Source: Gardnerella vaginalis
GTDB lineage: Bacteria; Actinomycetota; Actinomycetes; Actinomycetales; Bifidobacteriaceae
DNA: 57,239 nucleotides
NCBI RefSeq assembly: GCF_001563665.1
Contig: NZ_KQ961847.1
Location: 1 to 57,239, forward strand
Direction of reading: 5' to 3'
Below are positions 17,295 through 26,796 of the stretch, piece after piece. The translations under genes were made by a program, and so were the position numbers. The notes under the pieces were generated by a model. The model did no database searches. It worked only from the letters and a program-made list of their open reading frames with translations, and was not told where the DNA came from. Position 1 is the first letter of the stretch, and every line of letters begins with the position of its first letter.

Positions 17295-19628
17295 ATGACT
17301 ATGCGTAACAATGAGCAAGACTCAAAAAGTAACTCAAGTGTACGTAATATAAGAAATAGCAAAGAATCTTCCAAATTACACGAACATAGCAATAAAGATT
17401 TAGCAAAAAAGAACGCAAAATCAAAATCAAGCAAAAATACAAGCAAAAATACAAACACGCGCACAAACAAAACAACAAGCACAAGAGCAAACACACGCAC
17501 AAACAAAATAACAAGCACAGCTACAAGCAAAAGAGCAAACACTAGATTTGCAACAAAATCTAGATCCAATACAAATGCTGGAGCTAAAAATCGCAATCAG
17601 AACCGCAAGCAGCATAAAAAACATCCAATAATATTATGGATGATTATCTTATTTACTCTGTTTATAGCAATAGGATTATTACTTTTTGCATATTTGTATT
17701 ACACAACAGAAATTCCACAGCCATATAAAATCGCAATGGCAGATAAAACGAAAGTTTATTATTCAGATGGAAAAACTGAAATAGGGTCTTTTGCTGAGCA
17801 AAATCGAGAGATAATCAATTGCTCAATACTACCAAAATACGTTAGTAACGCCATAGTAGCATCAGAAAATCGATCGTTTTATAGAGATAACGGCATTGAT
17901 TTTAAAGGGATTGGACGAGCTTTAATACATAACGTTACTAAACGCAAACGCTGGGGAGGCTCAACAATTACACAACAATACGCCGAACGCTACTATTTAG
18001 GCGAAACAAAAACTTACATAGGCAAATTACACGAAGCAATTTTAGCTTTGAAAATTTCACAAACTCAAGATAAAAGCACAGTTTTATGCAACTATATGAA
18101 CACTATTTACCTTGGAAGAGGAGCATACGGTATTCAAGCTGCATCAAAAGCATATTTCGGAGTAGACGCGAAAGATTTAACACTAGCACAATCCGCGCTT
18201 TTAGCAGGCATAATACCAGCTCCAAGTAGTTGGGATCCTGCAGTCGGAAACGAAGAAGCACGATTGCGATTTAATCGAGTTCTAAAAATTATGGAGAAAG
18301 ACGGTTACATAACTCCTAAAGAACGAGAAAAAACAAAATTCCCTAAAACGTTAAATCAAAAATCTCAAAATATTTACTCTGGACCTAACGGATACATTTT
18401 GCATATGGTTCGAGAAGAACTTACTAAAAGTAAAGCTTTCAGCAAAGAAGATTTAGATACAGGCGGATATCGAATTATAACTACTATAGATAAGAACAAA
18501 CAAAATCTTATGTTTAAAGTTGCAAGCCCTTCTCAAACCATGAGAAAAATCTTGCCACAAGGTATTCAAGTTGGCTCTATATCAATTAACCCGAAAAATG
18601 GTTCGATAATTTCAATATACGCAGGCGACGATTATGTTAAAAAACCTTTGAATAACGTCACGCAAGCACTATATGAACCCGGATCCACTATGAAACCTTT
18701 CGCTCTTATGGGCGCAATACAAGCTGGAATGAATCTAAATACTTTATTTAATGGTGATTCGCCTATAAAATTCGATGGAATCAAAGATCCTGTTAAAAAC
18801 TTTTCAAATATTAGCTATGGAAACATAGATATGTATCAAGCTACAGCTAAATCTGTGAACACTCCTTACATGGCTTTACAGCAAAAACTTGGAAGACGCG
18901 TAATTGCTCAAACTGCAGTTGCAGCAGGATTAAGCCCTAAAAGAGTTACAGGAGAAAATCCTTTTACTGTTCTCGGCAATGATAATGTTCACGTAAGTGA
19001 AATTGCGCAAGCATATTCTACTTTTGCAAATAAAGGTAATAGACCTGATTTACATATTGTTTCAAGAGTTAAAAATTCAGAAAATCGAGATGTTTATTCA
19101 ACTCCAATAACATTAAAACAAGTTTTTTCACCTAATAACGCTGCACTAGCATCAAAAGCAATGTTAGGTACAGTAGATCATGGCACAGCTACTGAAGTTA
19201 AAAAACTTGGAAGACCAATGGCTGGAAAATCTGGAACAGCAAATGATCAAACTGCTGTAAGTTTTATAGGTTTTGCACCAAATGTAGTAACTGTATTTGC
19301 TTTATGGTATCCGGATTGCAATGGTAACCCTCAAGTTATTCCGACTTTCCGTGGAGGATTTGGATTAAGCGGAAGTTCATTGCCAGTCCACTTATTTACT
19401 CTTTATATGAGAAACGCTCTGAAAGATGTTCCAGTAGAAGATTTTCCAGACGCAAAAGATAATGGGAAGATTGGTGGGCCAGATGGCACTTGGGGATTAG
19501 GTAGCCAAATTACAGAATCTGCAGATGACAATACAAACAGCAGCGATTCTAAAGATAATAAAGGCGATAAAGATAATAAAGGCGATAGCGGCACTAAGGA
19601 TTCTAAAGATACTAAAGACAACAACTAA
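17295..19628 (+). CDS. Class A penicillin-binding protein (glycosyltransferase/transpeptidase)
   Basis: Bifunctional peptidoglycan synthase. Residues 1-110 are a highly basic Lys/Asn/Thr/Arg-rich cytoplasmic tail with KNT/TRTNK repeats; one membrane segment spans about 111-137. The glycosyltransferase (GT51) domain has SENRSFY with catalytic Glu191, then RWGGSTITQQ and a YLGRGAYG motif. The transpeptidase has SxxK at S464-K467 (GSTMKPF), SVN, and KSGTA. The C-terminus is a Lys/Asp/Gly repeat tail (DNKGDKDNKGD). The ATG at 17295 lacks a clear ribosome-binding site; ATG at 17301 is an alternative. It faces the HspR-HAD gene, which is convergent, 44 bp away. Confidence 0.93.
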   Translation: MTMRNNEQDSKSNSSVRNIRNSKESSKLHEHSNKDLAKKNAKSKSSKNTSKNTNTRTNKTTSTRANTRTNKITSTATSKRANTRFATKSRSNTNAGAKNRNQNRKQHKKHPIILWMIILFTLFIAIGLLLFAYLYYTTEIPQPYKIAMADKTKVYYSDGKTEIGSFAEQNREIINCSILPKYVSNAIVASENRSFYRDNGIDFKGIGRALIHNVTKRKRWGGSTITQQYAERYYLGETKTYIGKLHEAILALKISQTQDKSTVLCNYMNTIYLGRGAYGIQAASKAYFGVDAKDLTLAQSALLAGIIPAPSSWDPAVGNEEARLRFNRVLKIMEKDGYITPKEREKTKFPKTLNQKSQNIYSGPNGYILHMVREELTKSKAFSKEDLDTGGYRIITTIDKNKQNLMFKVASPSQTMRKILPQGIQVGSISINPKNGSIISIYAGDDYVKKPLNNVTQALYEPGSTMKPFALMGAIQAGMNLNTLFNGDSPIKFDGIKDPVKNFSNISYGNIDMYQATAKSVNTPYMALQQKLGRRVIAQTAVAAGLSPKRVTGENPFTVLGNDNVHVSEIAQAYSTFANKGNRPDLHIVSRVKNSENRDVYSTPITLKQVFSPNNAALASKAMLGTVDHGTATEVKKLGRPMAGKSGTANDQTAVSFIGFAPNVVTVFALWYPDCNGNPQVIPTFRGGFGLSGSSLPVHLFTLYMRNALKDVPVEDFPDAKDNGKIGGPDGTWGLGSQITESADDNTNSSDSKDNKGDKDNKGDSGTKDSKDTKDNN

Positions 19629-19672
19629 TCTCAATACTCAGTAAAACACTACTAAACTCTAGCGAAACAGCG

Positions 19673-20971
19673 CTATTCACCCAAAGCTTTAACAACAATA
19701 TCCTCAAAAGTACGCCAATTTATATTTTCATATCCGTGTAACTCAGCAAATTGAGGACCATTACTAACATCAAGATTAGAAAAAGCAGTTTGAGCTAAAG
19801 TAGTTGCACCAGAAGACGACGCAGAAGCAAGGCCTGCAAAAGAATCTTCAATAGCAATACAACAAGCCATTTCACGACTTACTTCTTCTTCAGAAAGCAT
19901 GCCATCAGCGTTAATTCCAACTAATTTTCCAGCTGCAATATACGGTTCTGGGCTAGGCTTAGTCGCGTAACCATCATCTCCGCAAATATATCCCACAAAA
20001 GCACCGCTCGGCGCATGTTTAACTATATTTTCCACTAATCTACGAGGAGAATTACTTACAAGTATCGAAGGAATACCAGCTTTAGCTAAATCACCTAGTA
20101 CATCCATAACACCTGGAACCCACGGAACATTCTTTTCTTCACATTTAGCAACATAATCGACCATTCCATTGCCAATTTCTTCTACCGACAATTGCGTTCC
20201 AAGCTCGATCATCGCTTTCGCAACAGCTTCTAGAGAGCCTCCTGAATATTGCCACGCAAGCTCTTCGCTCCATTGACCTCCGTGATTTTTAGCAAGACAA
20301 ATTTCTGCTTCATGCCAATATGGCTCAGAGTCAATAAGCGTGCCATCCATATCCCAAAAAACGGCTTTAAGTAATCGCCGCTCAGATGACGCTCTCCAGG
20401 ATCTCCACAACACAATTGATTTATCTTCACTATTTGAAGAATCAGAATCACTATTTGAGAAAGACTTAGATGAAGGCAAAGCACGGCGCTCACAATGAAT
20501 GTCGTATCTCCAATTACGAGCGTTTCTAGAACGCAACACTTCAACGATATCACCCTGAGCATTCGCAGCAAAAATATTACGTTCAGACGATTCAGCTCTT
20601 TGCTCAATATGCCTTAATTGCCTTTTAAGTTGGCGATTTTCTTCTTGCAAAGAAAGAATCTGTATAACACCAGCTAAATTAATACCATCATTTTGGCTTA
20701 AACGTTGTGTTTGAATAAGGCGATTGATATCTCGCAAAGAATACCGTCTAGCTCCACCCTCTGTACGATGAGGAACGATTAAATTCAATCGATCATATTG
20801 TCTCAACGTTTGAGGATGAGTTTTCGTAATACTAGCAACATAGCTCACCATAAAAATAGGCATATCTATGTTGAATCCAACTTCATCCGCACCATCAAGT
20901 GTTGCTCTGCCATGAACTAATGCAACAGCGCACATCTCATATAAGACTTTAGTGTCTCGACTAACTCGCAT
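19673..20971 (-). CDS. hspR: HspR heat-shock repressor fused to a HAD-family phosphatase
   Basis: One continuous 432-residue frame holds two proteins. Residues about 40-125 are an HspR-type MerR helix-turn-helix (PQTLRQYDRLNLIVP, EGGARRYS, LSQNDGINLAG) followed by a coiled coil; the HspR part ends with SIVLWRSWR at 185-193, which matches the normal HspR C-terminus. Twelve residues later a complete HAD hydrolase starts: motif I DMDGT (207-211), motif II SNS, motif III KPSPEPY and motif IV AIEDSFAG are all present. The order dnaK-grpE-dnaJ-hspR is the classic actinobacterial operon, so HspR would repress it through the HAIR sites. What the phosphatase acts on is unknown; it resembles beta-phosphoglucomutase and sugar-phosphate HAD enzymes. 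AAAGGCG precedes ATG 20971. A HAIR half-site lies at 20986-20992. Confidence 0.9.
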   Translation of the reverse strand: MRVSRDTKVLYEMCAVALVHGRATLDGADEVGFNIDMPIFMVSYVASITKTHPQTLRQYDRLNLIVPHRTEGGARRYSLRDINRLIQTQRLSQNDGINLAGVIQILSLQEENRQLKRQLRHIEQRAESSERNIFAANAQGDIVEVLRSRNARNWRYDIHCERRALPSSKSFSNSDSDSSNSEDKSIVLWRSWRASSERRLLKAVFWDMDGTLIDSEPYWHEAEICLAKNHGGQWSEELAWQYSGGSLEAVAKAMIELGTQLSVEEIGNGMVDYVAKCEEKNVPWVPGVMDVLGDLAKAGIPSILVSNSPRRLVENIVKHAPSGAFVGYICGDDGYATKPSPEPYIAAGKLVGINADGMLSEEEVSREMACCIAIEDSFAGLASASSSGATTLAQTAFSNLDVSNGPQFAELHGYENINWRTFEDIVVKALGE

Positions 20972-21099
20972 TATAATTCGCCTTTCTTGAGTGTGTTGCG
21001 GATTTTAAACTAAACGGTATTCCAATAACAGCATGCAATAAACAATAACAATCAACTGAAATCAATAAAATTGACCAGCTAAATTCACAGCACCGCTAC

Positions 21100-22140
21100 T
21101 TACTGCCTTAAATTATCTACAGCTTGTGAATATGAATCACCACAAGCTTTATCAAACTCTTTAGCAGCATGTTTTATAGACATTGTAGAGCGTTTAGGAA
21201 CATGAATTTCCACTATTCCTACAAATTTACCATTCTTACCAGGAACTCCAGCATTTTGCACACATACTTCATCTCCACTTGAAGATCCAGCTGGAACAGT
21301 AAATTTTACTAACTCTCCATCTATATTTTGTAAAGTAACTTTTGCGCCATGCACAGCTTCACTCACTGTTAAAGGCAATTTAGTGAGCAAATCATTTTCA
21401 CGCAAACTAAAACGTTCAGAAGGTATTACATGAACATTAAGATACATATCTCCAGAAGATCCGCCAAACTGACCAGACTTACCTTTACCAGCTAATCTAA
21501 TCTTTTGACCATCTCGAACACCTGCCGGAATACGCGTCTTAAAAGTCTTACCAGCAGAACGCAAAGATACTGTTGCGCCTTTGAATGCTTGCTTAAATGT
21601 AAGCGTAATTGAGGTTGTAATATCATCTCCATTTTTAGGAGTAGGAGCAGATTCAGGCTGAGAATATTGACTATATTGATTTGCGAATCCACTATCTCCT
21701 TGGAATCCAGAAGATTGAGAACCAGCTGAACCAAACATAGAGAATAAATTACCTAAATCAGGACCGCCATTTGTAGAGAAACGAACTCGAGTATTCGCTC
21801 CGCCACCAGGCATGTCTGTTGCTCCAAACATTGAAGAGAATATGTCTGAAAACCCTGCAGAATCAAAACCTGCTCCGCCAGATCCTCCTGCAAATCTAGC
21901 TCCACCAGCTCCAAATTGACGAATAGCATCATAGCGCTGACGAGTCTGTTTATCTTTCAAAACATCATAAGCTTCTGAAACATCCTTAAATTTTTCTTCA
22001 GCTTCTTTTGTTTTATTCAAATCAGGATGATACTTGCGAGCTAATTTACGATAAGCTTTAGTAATCGTTGAATCATCGGCATCTTTGGAGACACCAAGCA
22101 CTTTATAAAAATCTTTTGTCAACCATTCATTTTCAGCCAT
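21100..22140 (-). CDS. dnaJ: DnaJ-type co-chaperone without zinc fingers
   Basis: Stimulates DnaK ATPase and delivers substrates. The J domain has the HPD motif at residues 38-40 within [15 protein letters not shown] Gly/Phe/Ser-rich linker spans about 75-165, followed by two beta-rich C-terminal substrate-binding domains. The four CxxCxGxG zinc motifs of class I DnaJ are absent, making this a class II (CbpA/DnaJ1-like) protein of 346 residues. AAAGGAGG precedes the start. It is third in the dnaK operon, separated from grpE by 115 bp that contain a strong hairpin, so its expression may be set separately from dnaK-grpE. The HspR-HAD gene follows 128 bp downstream. Confidence 0.93.
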   Translation of the reverse strand: MAENEWLTKDFYKVLGVSKDADDSTITKAYRKLARKYHPDLNKTKEAEEKFKDVSEAYDVLKDKQTRQRYDAIRQFGAGGARFAGGSGGAGFDSAGFSDIFSSMFGATDMPGGGANTRVRFSTNGGPDLGNLFSMFGSAGSQSSGFQGDSGFANQYSQYSQPESAPTPKNGDDITTSITLTFKQAFKGATVSLRSAGKTFKTRIPAGVRDGQKIRLAGKGKSGQFGGSSGDMYLNVHVIPSERFSLRENDLLTKLPLTVSEAVHGAKVTLQNIDGELVKFTVPAGSSSGDEVCVQNAGVPGKNGKFVGIVEIHVPKRSTMSIKHAAKEFDKACGDSYSQAVDNLRQ

Positions 22141-22193
22141 CTGTGCCTCCTTTCATTTTCAGCACATGTGACATATTTTCCCATAATATGACC

Positions 22194-22234
22194 TACTCGT
22201 GTTGACTTGATATAAACTCAAACCAACACGAGTA
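22194..22234 (-). promoter_or_regulatory. Hairpin between grpE and dnaJ
   Basis: TACTCGTGTTG (22194-22204) and CAACACGAGTA (22224-22234) form a perfect 11-bp stem with a 19-nt loop. On the minus strand no T-run follows, so it is more likely an mRNA processing, stability or attenuation element than a full terminator. Confidence 0.7.
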
Positions 22235-22256
22235 AGTATGCAATTAAACTAAGCAA

Positions 22257-23027
22257 TCACGCATTATTTGGCGATGCAACTACAACTCGAGCAGCACGAA
22301 TAACACGATCTCCAATTCTGTAACCTGCTTCAACTACAGCATCAACTGTTTCTTTTGTGGCATTTGGATCTGGACGATGCAAAATAGCATCATGCTTAGT
22401 AGGATCGAAATCTTCACCCTTTTCACCAAATTTCTCCACACCGAACTTCTCGAATGCTTTATCTAACTTCGCAGCAACAGCTTTGAAGGAATCGTCCATA
22501 TCACTATGCTCGCGAATCCTATCAATATCGTCTAAAGCTGGAAGAAGAGCACTAAGAACATCTATAATCCCATGTTGACGGAATCGATCCTGCTCTTTAG
22601 AAGCACGATTGCGGAAATTGATGAACTCAGCACGCTCTCGTTGCAAAGCTTCCAAATACTCCGCAGCCTCTTTCTTGGCTTTACCTAGAGGTGTTAAAGT
22701 GCTCTCTTCCAAACTTTCAGAAGACTTTTCATCTGAATTTTCAGAAGACTTTTCATCTGGACCTTCAGAAGAATTCGAATTATGCGAATCCGAATTGCTA
22801 TTATCTTCTTTATTACCTTCTGCTTTATCTTCTTTTTTATCTTCTCTAGACTCAGAATCCTTATCTATAGAATCCTTCTCTAAAGAATCAAAAGATGAAG
22901 ATTCTTCTGATTTATTAGATTTATGTGAATTATCTTTCGCAAAAGCATCAGAGTCTGAATCACTGTTTTTCAATGATTCAACATCATCGATGCCGTTTAG
23001 ATAATCGTTGCTGTTGAACTCGGACAT
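22257..23027 (-). CDS. grpE: Nucleotide-exchange factor GrpE
   Basis: Exchanges ADP for ATP on DnaK. The conserved part starts at about residue 118 (a coiled coil with YLEALQRERAEFINFRNR) and ends with the beta domain (DPTKHDAILH, GYRIGDRVIRAARVVVA). The first 115 residues or so are an unusually long Ser/Asp/Lys/Glu-rich low-complexity region with repeats such as SENSDEKSSE; GrpE N-termini are often charged but rarely this long. Its ATG shares a base with the dnaK stop codon (TAATG), so translation is coupled to dnaK. Confidence 0.95.
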   Translation of the reverse strand: MSEFNSNDYLNGIDDVESLKNSDSDSDAFAKDNSHKSNKSEESSSFDSLEKDSIDKDSESREDKKEDKAEGNKEDNSNSDSHNSNSSEGPDEKSSENSDEKSSESLEESTLTPLGKAKKEAAEYLEALQRERAEFINFRNRASKEQDRFRQHGIIDVLSALLPALDDIDRIREHSDMDDSFKAVAAKLDKAFEKFGVEKFGEKGEDFDPTKHDAILHRPDPNATKETVDAVVEAGYRIGDRVIRAARVVVASPNNA

Positions 23028-24913
23028 TACTTGTTGTCCTTATCGTCCTTGTCGTCATCCACCACTTCGGCGTCAACTACGTCATCATCTTTAGAATTAG
23101 ATTCTGCACTTTGAGCACCTTGAGCACCAGACTCTGCACTTTGAGCACCTTGAGCACCTTGCTGAGCGTAAAGTTGCTGACCAATCTTTTGAGCAGAAGT
23201 CATCAACTCGCTCTGAGCAGACTTAATCTTCTCAACGTCATCGCCCTTCAAAGCTTCCTTCAAAGCATTAACTTTTTCGGTAACTTCCTTGGAGATTTCG
23301 TCAGAAAGCTTGTCTTTATTATCATTCACAAGCTTTTCAGTCTGGTAAGCAAAAGCTTCTGCTTGATTGCGAACTTCAGCTTCTTCCTTGCGCTTCTTAT
23401 CTTCAGCTTCGTGAGCTTCAGCTTCCTTCACCATGCGATCGATTTCGTCCTTTGGAAGACCAGAACCACCAGTAATAGTCATAGACTGTTCCTTACCAGT
23501 GCCCTTATCCTTAGCGGAAACGTGCACGATGCCGTTAGCATCAATGTCAAAAGTGACTTCAATCTGTGGAACGCCACGAGGAGCTGGAGCAATACCAGTC
23601 AACTCAAAAGTACCAAGCGGCTTATTGTCGCGAGCAAACTCACGTTCACCCTGATAAACCTGAATTAATACAGATGGCTGATTATCTTCAGCTGTAGAGA
23701 AGACTTCAGAGCGCTTAGTTGGAATAGCAGTATTGCGCTCAATCAGCTTAGTCATAATTCCACCCTTGGTTTCAATACCCAAGGAAAGCGGAGTTACATC
23801 AATAAGCAGAACGTCTTTACGATCACCCTTAATAACACCAGACTGTACAGCTGCACCAACAGCAACAACTTCATCTGGGTTCACAGACTGATTTGCTTCC
23901 TTACCACCAGTAAGCTCCTTAACGAGATCCTTAACAGCTGGCATACGAGTAGAACCACCAACAAGAACAACGTGATCAATCTGGCTCACAGAAATACCTG
24001 CATCAGAAAGAACATTGTTAAATGGTGTACGGCAACGTCCAAGCAAATCAGATGTCATTTCCTCAAAATGAGCACGAGTCAAAGTTTCATCCAAATGCAC
24101 TGGAGTTCCGTCAGGAGTCATTGCCAAGTATTGCATTGAGATTGAAGTAGAAGTAGAAGAGCTAAGCTCCTTCTTCGCTTGCTCAGCAGCTTCCTTCAAG
24201 CGCTGCAAAGCAATCTTATCCTTGCTTAAATCAACACCGTACTTGTTTTTAACTTCGCCAACAAGCCAATCAATAATCTTCTGATCCCAATCATCGCCAC
24301 CCAAGTGGTTGTCACCGTTAGTTGCCTGCACCTGAATAGTTGAGAATCCATCTTCATCCTTGCCTATTTCAAGCAAAGAAACATCGAAAGTACCGCCGCC
24401 TAAATCGAAGACCAAAATACGCTCGTCTTCCTTGCCTTTTTCAAGACCATAAGCCAAAGCAGCAGCAGTTGGTTCGTTAATAATACGAAGTACGTTCAAG
24501 CCTGCAATCTTACCAGCATCTTTAGTTGCCTGACGCTGAGCATCATTGAAGTATGCCGGGCAAGTAATAACAGCATCAGTAACTGGCTCACCTAAATAAG
24601 CTTCAGCATCTCGCTTTAACTTCATCAAAACCTGAGCAGAAATCTCCTGTGGAGTCCACTTCTTTCCATCAATCTCCACAGACCAATCAGTACCCATATG
24701 ACGTTTTACAGAGCTAATCGTACGGTCAACGTTTGTTACAGCCTGACGCTTAGCAACTTCACCAACCAAGATTTCACCTGACTTGCTAAATGCAACAACA
24801 GATGGCGTAGTGCGTGCTCCTTCAGCGTTCACAATAACGGTTGGGCTTCCACCTTCAAGTGTTGCAATGCAAGAATTAGTTGTACCTAAATCAATACCTA
24901 CTGCGCGTCCCAT
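23027..24913 (-). CDS. dnaK: Chaperone DnaK (Hsp70)
   Basis: ATP-driven chaperone, 628 residues. The N-terminus [14 protein letters not shown], the phosphate loops ([24 protein letters not shown]) and the linker [15 protein letters not shown] are all present. The C-terminal lid ends with three [13 protein letters not shown] repeats and an acidic tail containing [10 protein letters not shown], the usual DnaK C-terminal motif. It is first gene of the heat-shock operon and overlaps grpE by one base. Codon choice looks more constrained than in neighbours, as expected for a highly expressed gene. Two HAIR operators lie 70-150 bp upstream of the start. Confidence 0.98.
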   Translation of the reverse strand: MGRAVGIDLGTTNSCIATLEGGSPTVIVNAEGARTTPSVVAFSKSGEILVGEVAKRQAVTNVDRTISSVKRHMGTDWSVEIDGKKWTPQEISAQVLMKLKRDAEAYLGEPVTDAVITCPAYFNDAQRQATKDAGKIAGLNVLRIINEPTAAALAYGLEKGKEDERILVFDLGGGTFDVSLLEIGKDEDGFSTIQVQATNGDNHLGGDDWDQKIIDWLVGEVKNKYGVDLSKDKIALQRLKEAAEQAKKELSSSTSTSISMQYLAMTPDGTPVHLDETLTRAHFEEMTSDLLGRCRTPFNNVLSDAGISVSQIDHVVLVGGSTRMPAVKDLVKELTGGKEANQSVNPDEVVAVGAAVQSGVIKGDRKDVLLIDVTPLSLGIETKGGIMTKLIERNTAIPTKRSEVFSTAEDNQPSVLIQVYQGEREFARDNKPLGTFELTGIAPAPRGVPQIEVTFDIDANGIVHVSAKDKGTGKEQSMTITGGSGLPKDEIDRMVKEAEAHEAEDKKRKEEAEVRNQAEAFAYQTEKLVNDNKDKLSDEISKEVTEKVNALKEALKGDDVEKIKSAQSELMTSAQKIGQQLYAQQGAQGAQSAESGAQGAQSAESNSKDDDVVDAEVVDDDKDDKDNK

Positions 24914-24984
24914 TTTTTCTCCTTTATTATCTTCAAATCCTAACTTGGTAGCGTATTAACAACTACCTGATTCATTTTCCAAAA

Positions 24985-25005
24985 CTTGAGTCTACTACAC
25001 TCAAG
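24985..25005. promoter_or_regulatory. HAIR operator 1 of the dnaK operon
   Basis: An exact CTTGAGT-N7-ACTCAAG inverted repeat, the established HspR-binding consensus. It overlaps the -10 element and spacer of the predicted dnaK promoter, so HspR bound here would block polymerase. Confidence 0.95.
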
Positions 25006-25018
25006 TTATAAAAGTCAA
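24989..25018 (-). promoter_or_regulatory. Predicted dnaK promoter
   Basis: On the minus strand, TTGACT (25013-25018), an 18-bp spacer and TAGACT (24989-24994) resemble a housekeeping promoter. The spacer and -10 are covered by HAIR operator 1. The leader to the dnaK ATG would be about 70 nt. Confidence 0.6.
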
Positions 25019-25043
25019 ATTTTATTACAAAAAATCATAAAAA

Positions 25044-25064
25044 CTTTATATGCCAAGACTCAAG
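25044..25064. promoter_or_regulatory. Degenerate HAIR operator 2
   Basis: CTTTATA-N7-ACTCAAG has one perfect half-site and one degraded half-site at the exact HAIR spacing, 38 bp upstream of operator 1. Two or more HAIR sites at dnaK are known in other actinobacteria. Confidence 0.65.
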
Positions 25065-25074
25065 TTTTATAAAA

Positions 25075-25200
25075 CTAGCTAAATAACAGCTAAATAAGAG
25101 CTAAATAAAGAGCTAAATAAAAGCTGAAACTTAGCAACCAAAAAGCTAAATAAAAAGCTGAAACTGAGTAACAACAGAATTAAAACTGAGCAGACACAAA
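25075..25200. repeat. AGCTAAATAA tandem repeats
   Basis: About six copies of a 10-14 bp AGCTAAATAA(N) unit, passing into AAAGCTGAAACT variants, fill the spacer between the dnaK promoter and the end of the solute-binding protein gene. No coding potential was seen. Confidence 0.75.
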
Positions 25201-25232
25201 GCCAAAACTGATTATATAAAAACGCTCAATCA

Positions 25233-26570
25233 CTAATCAGCAGCATGCGACTGTGAATATTCTTTAGCCCAACCTTGAACGAACGCATCTTTGACTTTAT
25301 CCCACTTAGCACTGCCTTTAGCGTACTCAAGCAAAGCAGAACCTAAATTATTTTTCCAATTATCAGAAGGCATCATAGTGAAATTCCAACTGACAGAAAC
25401 TTTACCTAATCGAGCATCTTCCATAGCAGCTTCAGACAAAGGATTATCTGACTTAACGTTAAGAAGACTTCTAAAAGGAGTATTAAATCCCATCTTCTTA
25501 GATAACGCATCTTTGCCATAATCTGAAAGAACAAGCCACTTCAGAAAATCTTTTGTAGCTTTCTTATTATTATCGCTAGTTTTATTATTTATACACCAAT
25601 AATTTTCAGAACCGGTAGCCAAACCCTGATTTTTCTCATTCGGAGCTCCAATATAAATCGGCAACATTCCAAGTTCAGTATCCTTCATACCAACTTTTGA
25701 AAGTTCACTCCAAGCCCAAGTTCCATTCTGATAAAAAACAGCTTTACGCTTAGCAAATTCTCCAATTGCATCTTCACCAGTTTTATACTCAAGTTCAGAA
25801 GGAGAAACAGTTGAATCCTTAAGATATAAATCAAAAATCTTCTTAAAACCATCTAAATAACTGCCTTTTATCTTTTTAGGCTGCCTAATTATTCTATCTT
25901 CCTTAAACTCATAATAAAGCGGCAAATTAGCTAGATGCGTCTTAAAACGCCAATCAGAACTTGAATCGAAACCAGAAGACGTAAAAGCACCATCTATACC
26001 TAGATCGCTTTTACGCGCTTGAATATCGTCTGCAACTTCCTTAAGTTTATCAAAGCAATTTATATCTTTAACGGATTTTATCTTCGCATCCGGCAAAGAA
26101 ATATATTTAGAAAGTAAATCTTTATTATAAATCAACCCATATGTTTCCATAACATAAGGTATTGCTACGATTTTATTTCCATCACTTAAAGCAACACTTT
26201 TACTAATAAGTTGATTATAAATTTCAGTATCTTTCAAATCAGACGCATATTCTTGCCAATTAGCATAACCAACAGGACCATTAACTTGGAATAACGTAGG
26301 TGCGTCATTACCTTTGCTAATTTCACCTTTCAAAAACTGCTCATACGTGCCAGAAGCAGGAGTTTCAACTTTAACTTCAACACCAGTTTCTTTAGTGTAT
26401 TCCTCAGCAACTTCTTTCCATTGATCTGCAACTTCAGGTTTAAAGTTTAAAAAATATACTCTACCCTTACTGTTATTAGAGCTAGACGAACCGCATGCAG
26501 ACATTGCACAGCACGTAATTACAACACATGCTATTAGCGCAATCATTGATTTAATCTTACGATTCATCAT
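25233..26570 (-). CDS. ABC-transporter sugar-binding lipoprotein
   Basis: Extracellular solute-binding protein of the type used by carbohydrate ABC importers (445 residues). The N-terminus is a lipoprotein signal: charged MMNRKIK, a hydrophobic stretch, and the lipobox MSAC with Cys26. The following sequence (TLFQVNGPVGYANW, GKIVAIPY-like segment and WAWSELSK) fits the MalE/MsmE fold. AGGAGAGGG precedes two adjacent ATGs (26570 and 26567); either may be used. No permease or ATPase gene lies beside it, so this is an orphan binding protein that must work with a transporter encoded elsewhere. The sugar cannot be predicted from the sequence alone. Confidence 0.88.
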   Translation of the reverse strand: MMNRKIKSMIALIACVVITCCAMSACGSSSSNNSKGRVYFLNFKPEVADQWKEVAEEYTKETGVEVKVETPASGTYEQFLKGEISKGNDAPTLFQVNGPVGYANWQEYASDLKDTEIYNQLISKSVALSDGNKIVAIPYVMETYGLIYNKDLLSKYISLPDAKIKSVKDINCFDKLKEVADDIQARKSDLGIDGAFTSSGFDSSSDWRFKTHLANLPLYYEFKEDRIIRQPKKIKGSYLDGFKKIFDLYLKDSTVSPSELEYKTGEDAIGEFAKRKAVFYQNGTWAWSELSKVGMKDTELGMLPIYIGAPNEKNQGLATGSENYWCINNKTSDNNKKATKDFLKWLVLSDYGKDALSKKMGFNTPFRSLLNVKSDNPLSEAAMEDARLGKVSVSWNFTMMPSDNWKNNLGSALLEYAKGSAKWDKVKDAFVQGWAKEYSQSHAAD

Positions 26571-26610
26571 CGAACCCTCTCCTATAAAGTCAGCTTACGT
26601 ATCGTCAATT

Positions 26611-26642
26611 TTATCTAGAAACTTATCTAGAAACTTATCTAG
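26611..26642. repeat. 12-bp tandem repeat upstream of the sugar-binding protein gene
   Basis: TTATCTAGAAAC occurs at 26611-26622 and 26623-26634, followed by a partial third copy. It lies 40-70 bp upstream of the start codon, where a promoter or operator is expected. Confidence 0.8.
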
Positions 26643-26796
26643 TTTTTAAAGCACTTTCTTACAATTCATTATTCACTTAATAACTCGACTTTGCAAACAA
26701 TACTAGAGCAAAAGCATGAATGCAAAATCAGAATCAAGACTCAAGCATAAAATAAAAAGCAGAGTGAAAACCTAATATTAACATGCTATTAGCACG

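Noticed and set aside
17249..17596. Hydrophobic minus-strand frames opposite the PBP N-terminus
   Set aside because: Antisense of the Lys/Asn/Thr-rich repeats reads as Leu/Phe/Cys/Val; the PBP frame on the plus strand is clearly the gene.
22209..22225. HAIR-like sequence in the grpE-dnaJ hairpin loop
   Set aside because: CTTGATA and ACTCAAA are only three bases apart instead of seven, so it does not fit the HspR consensus.
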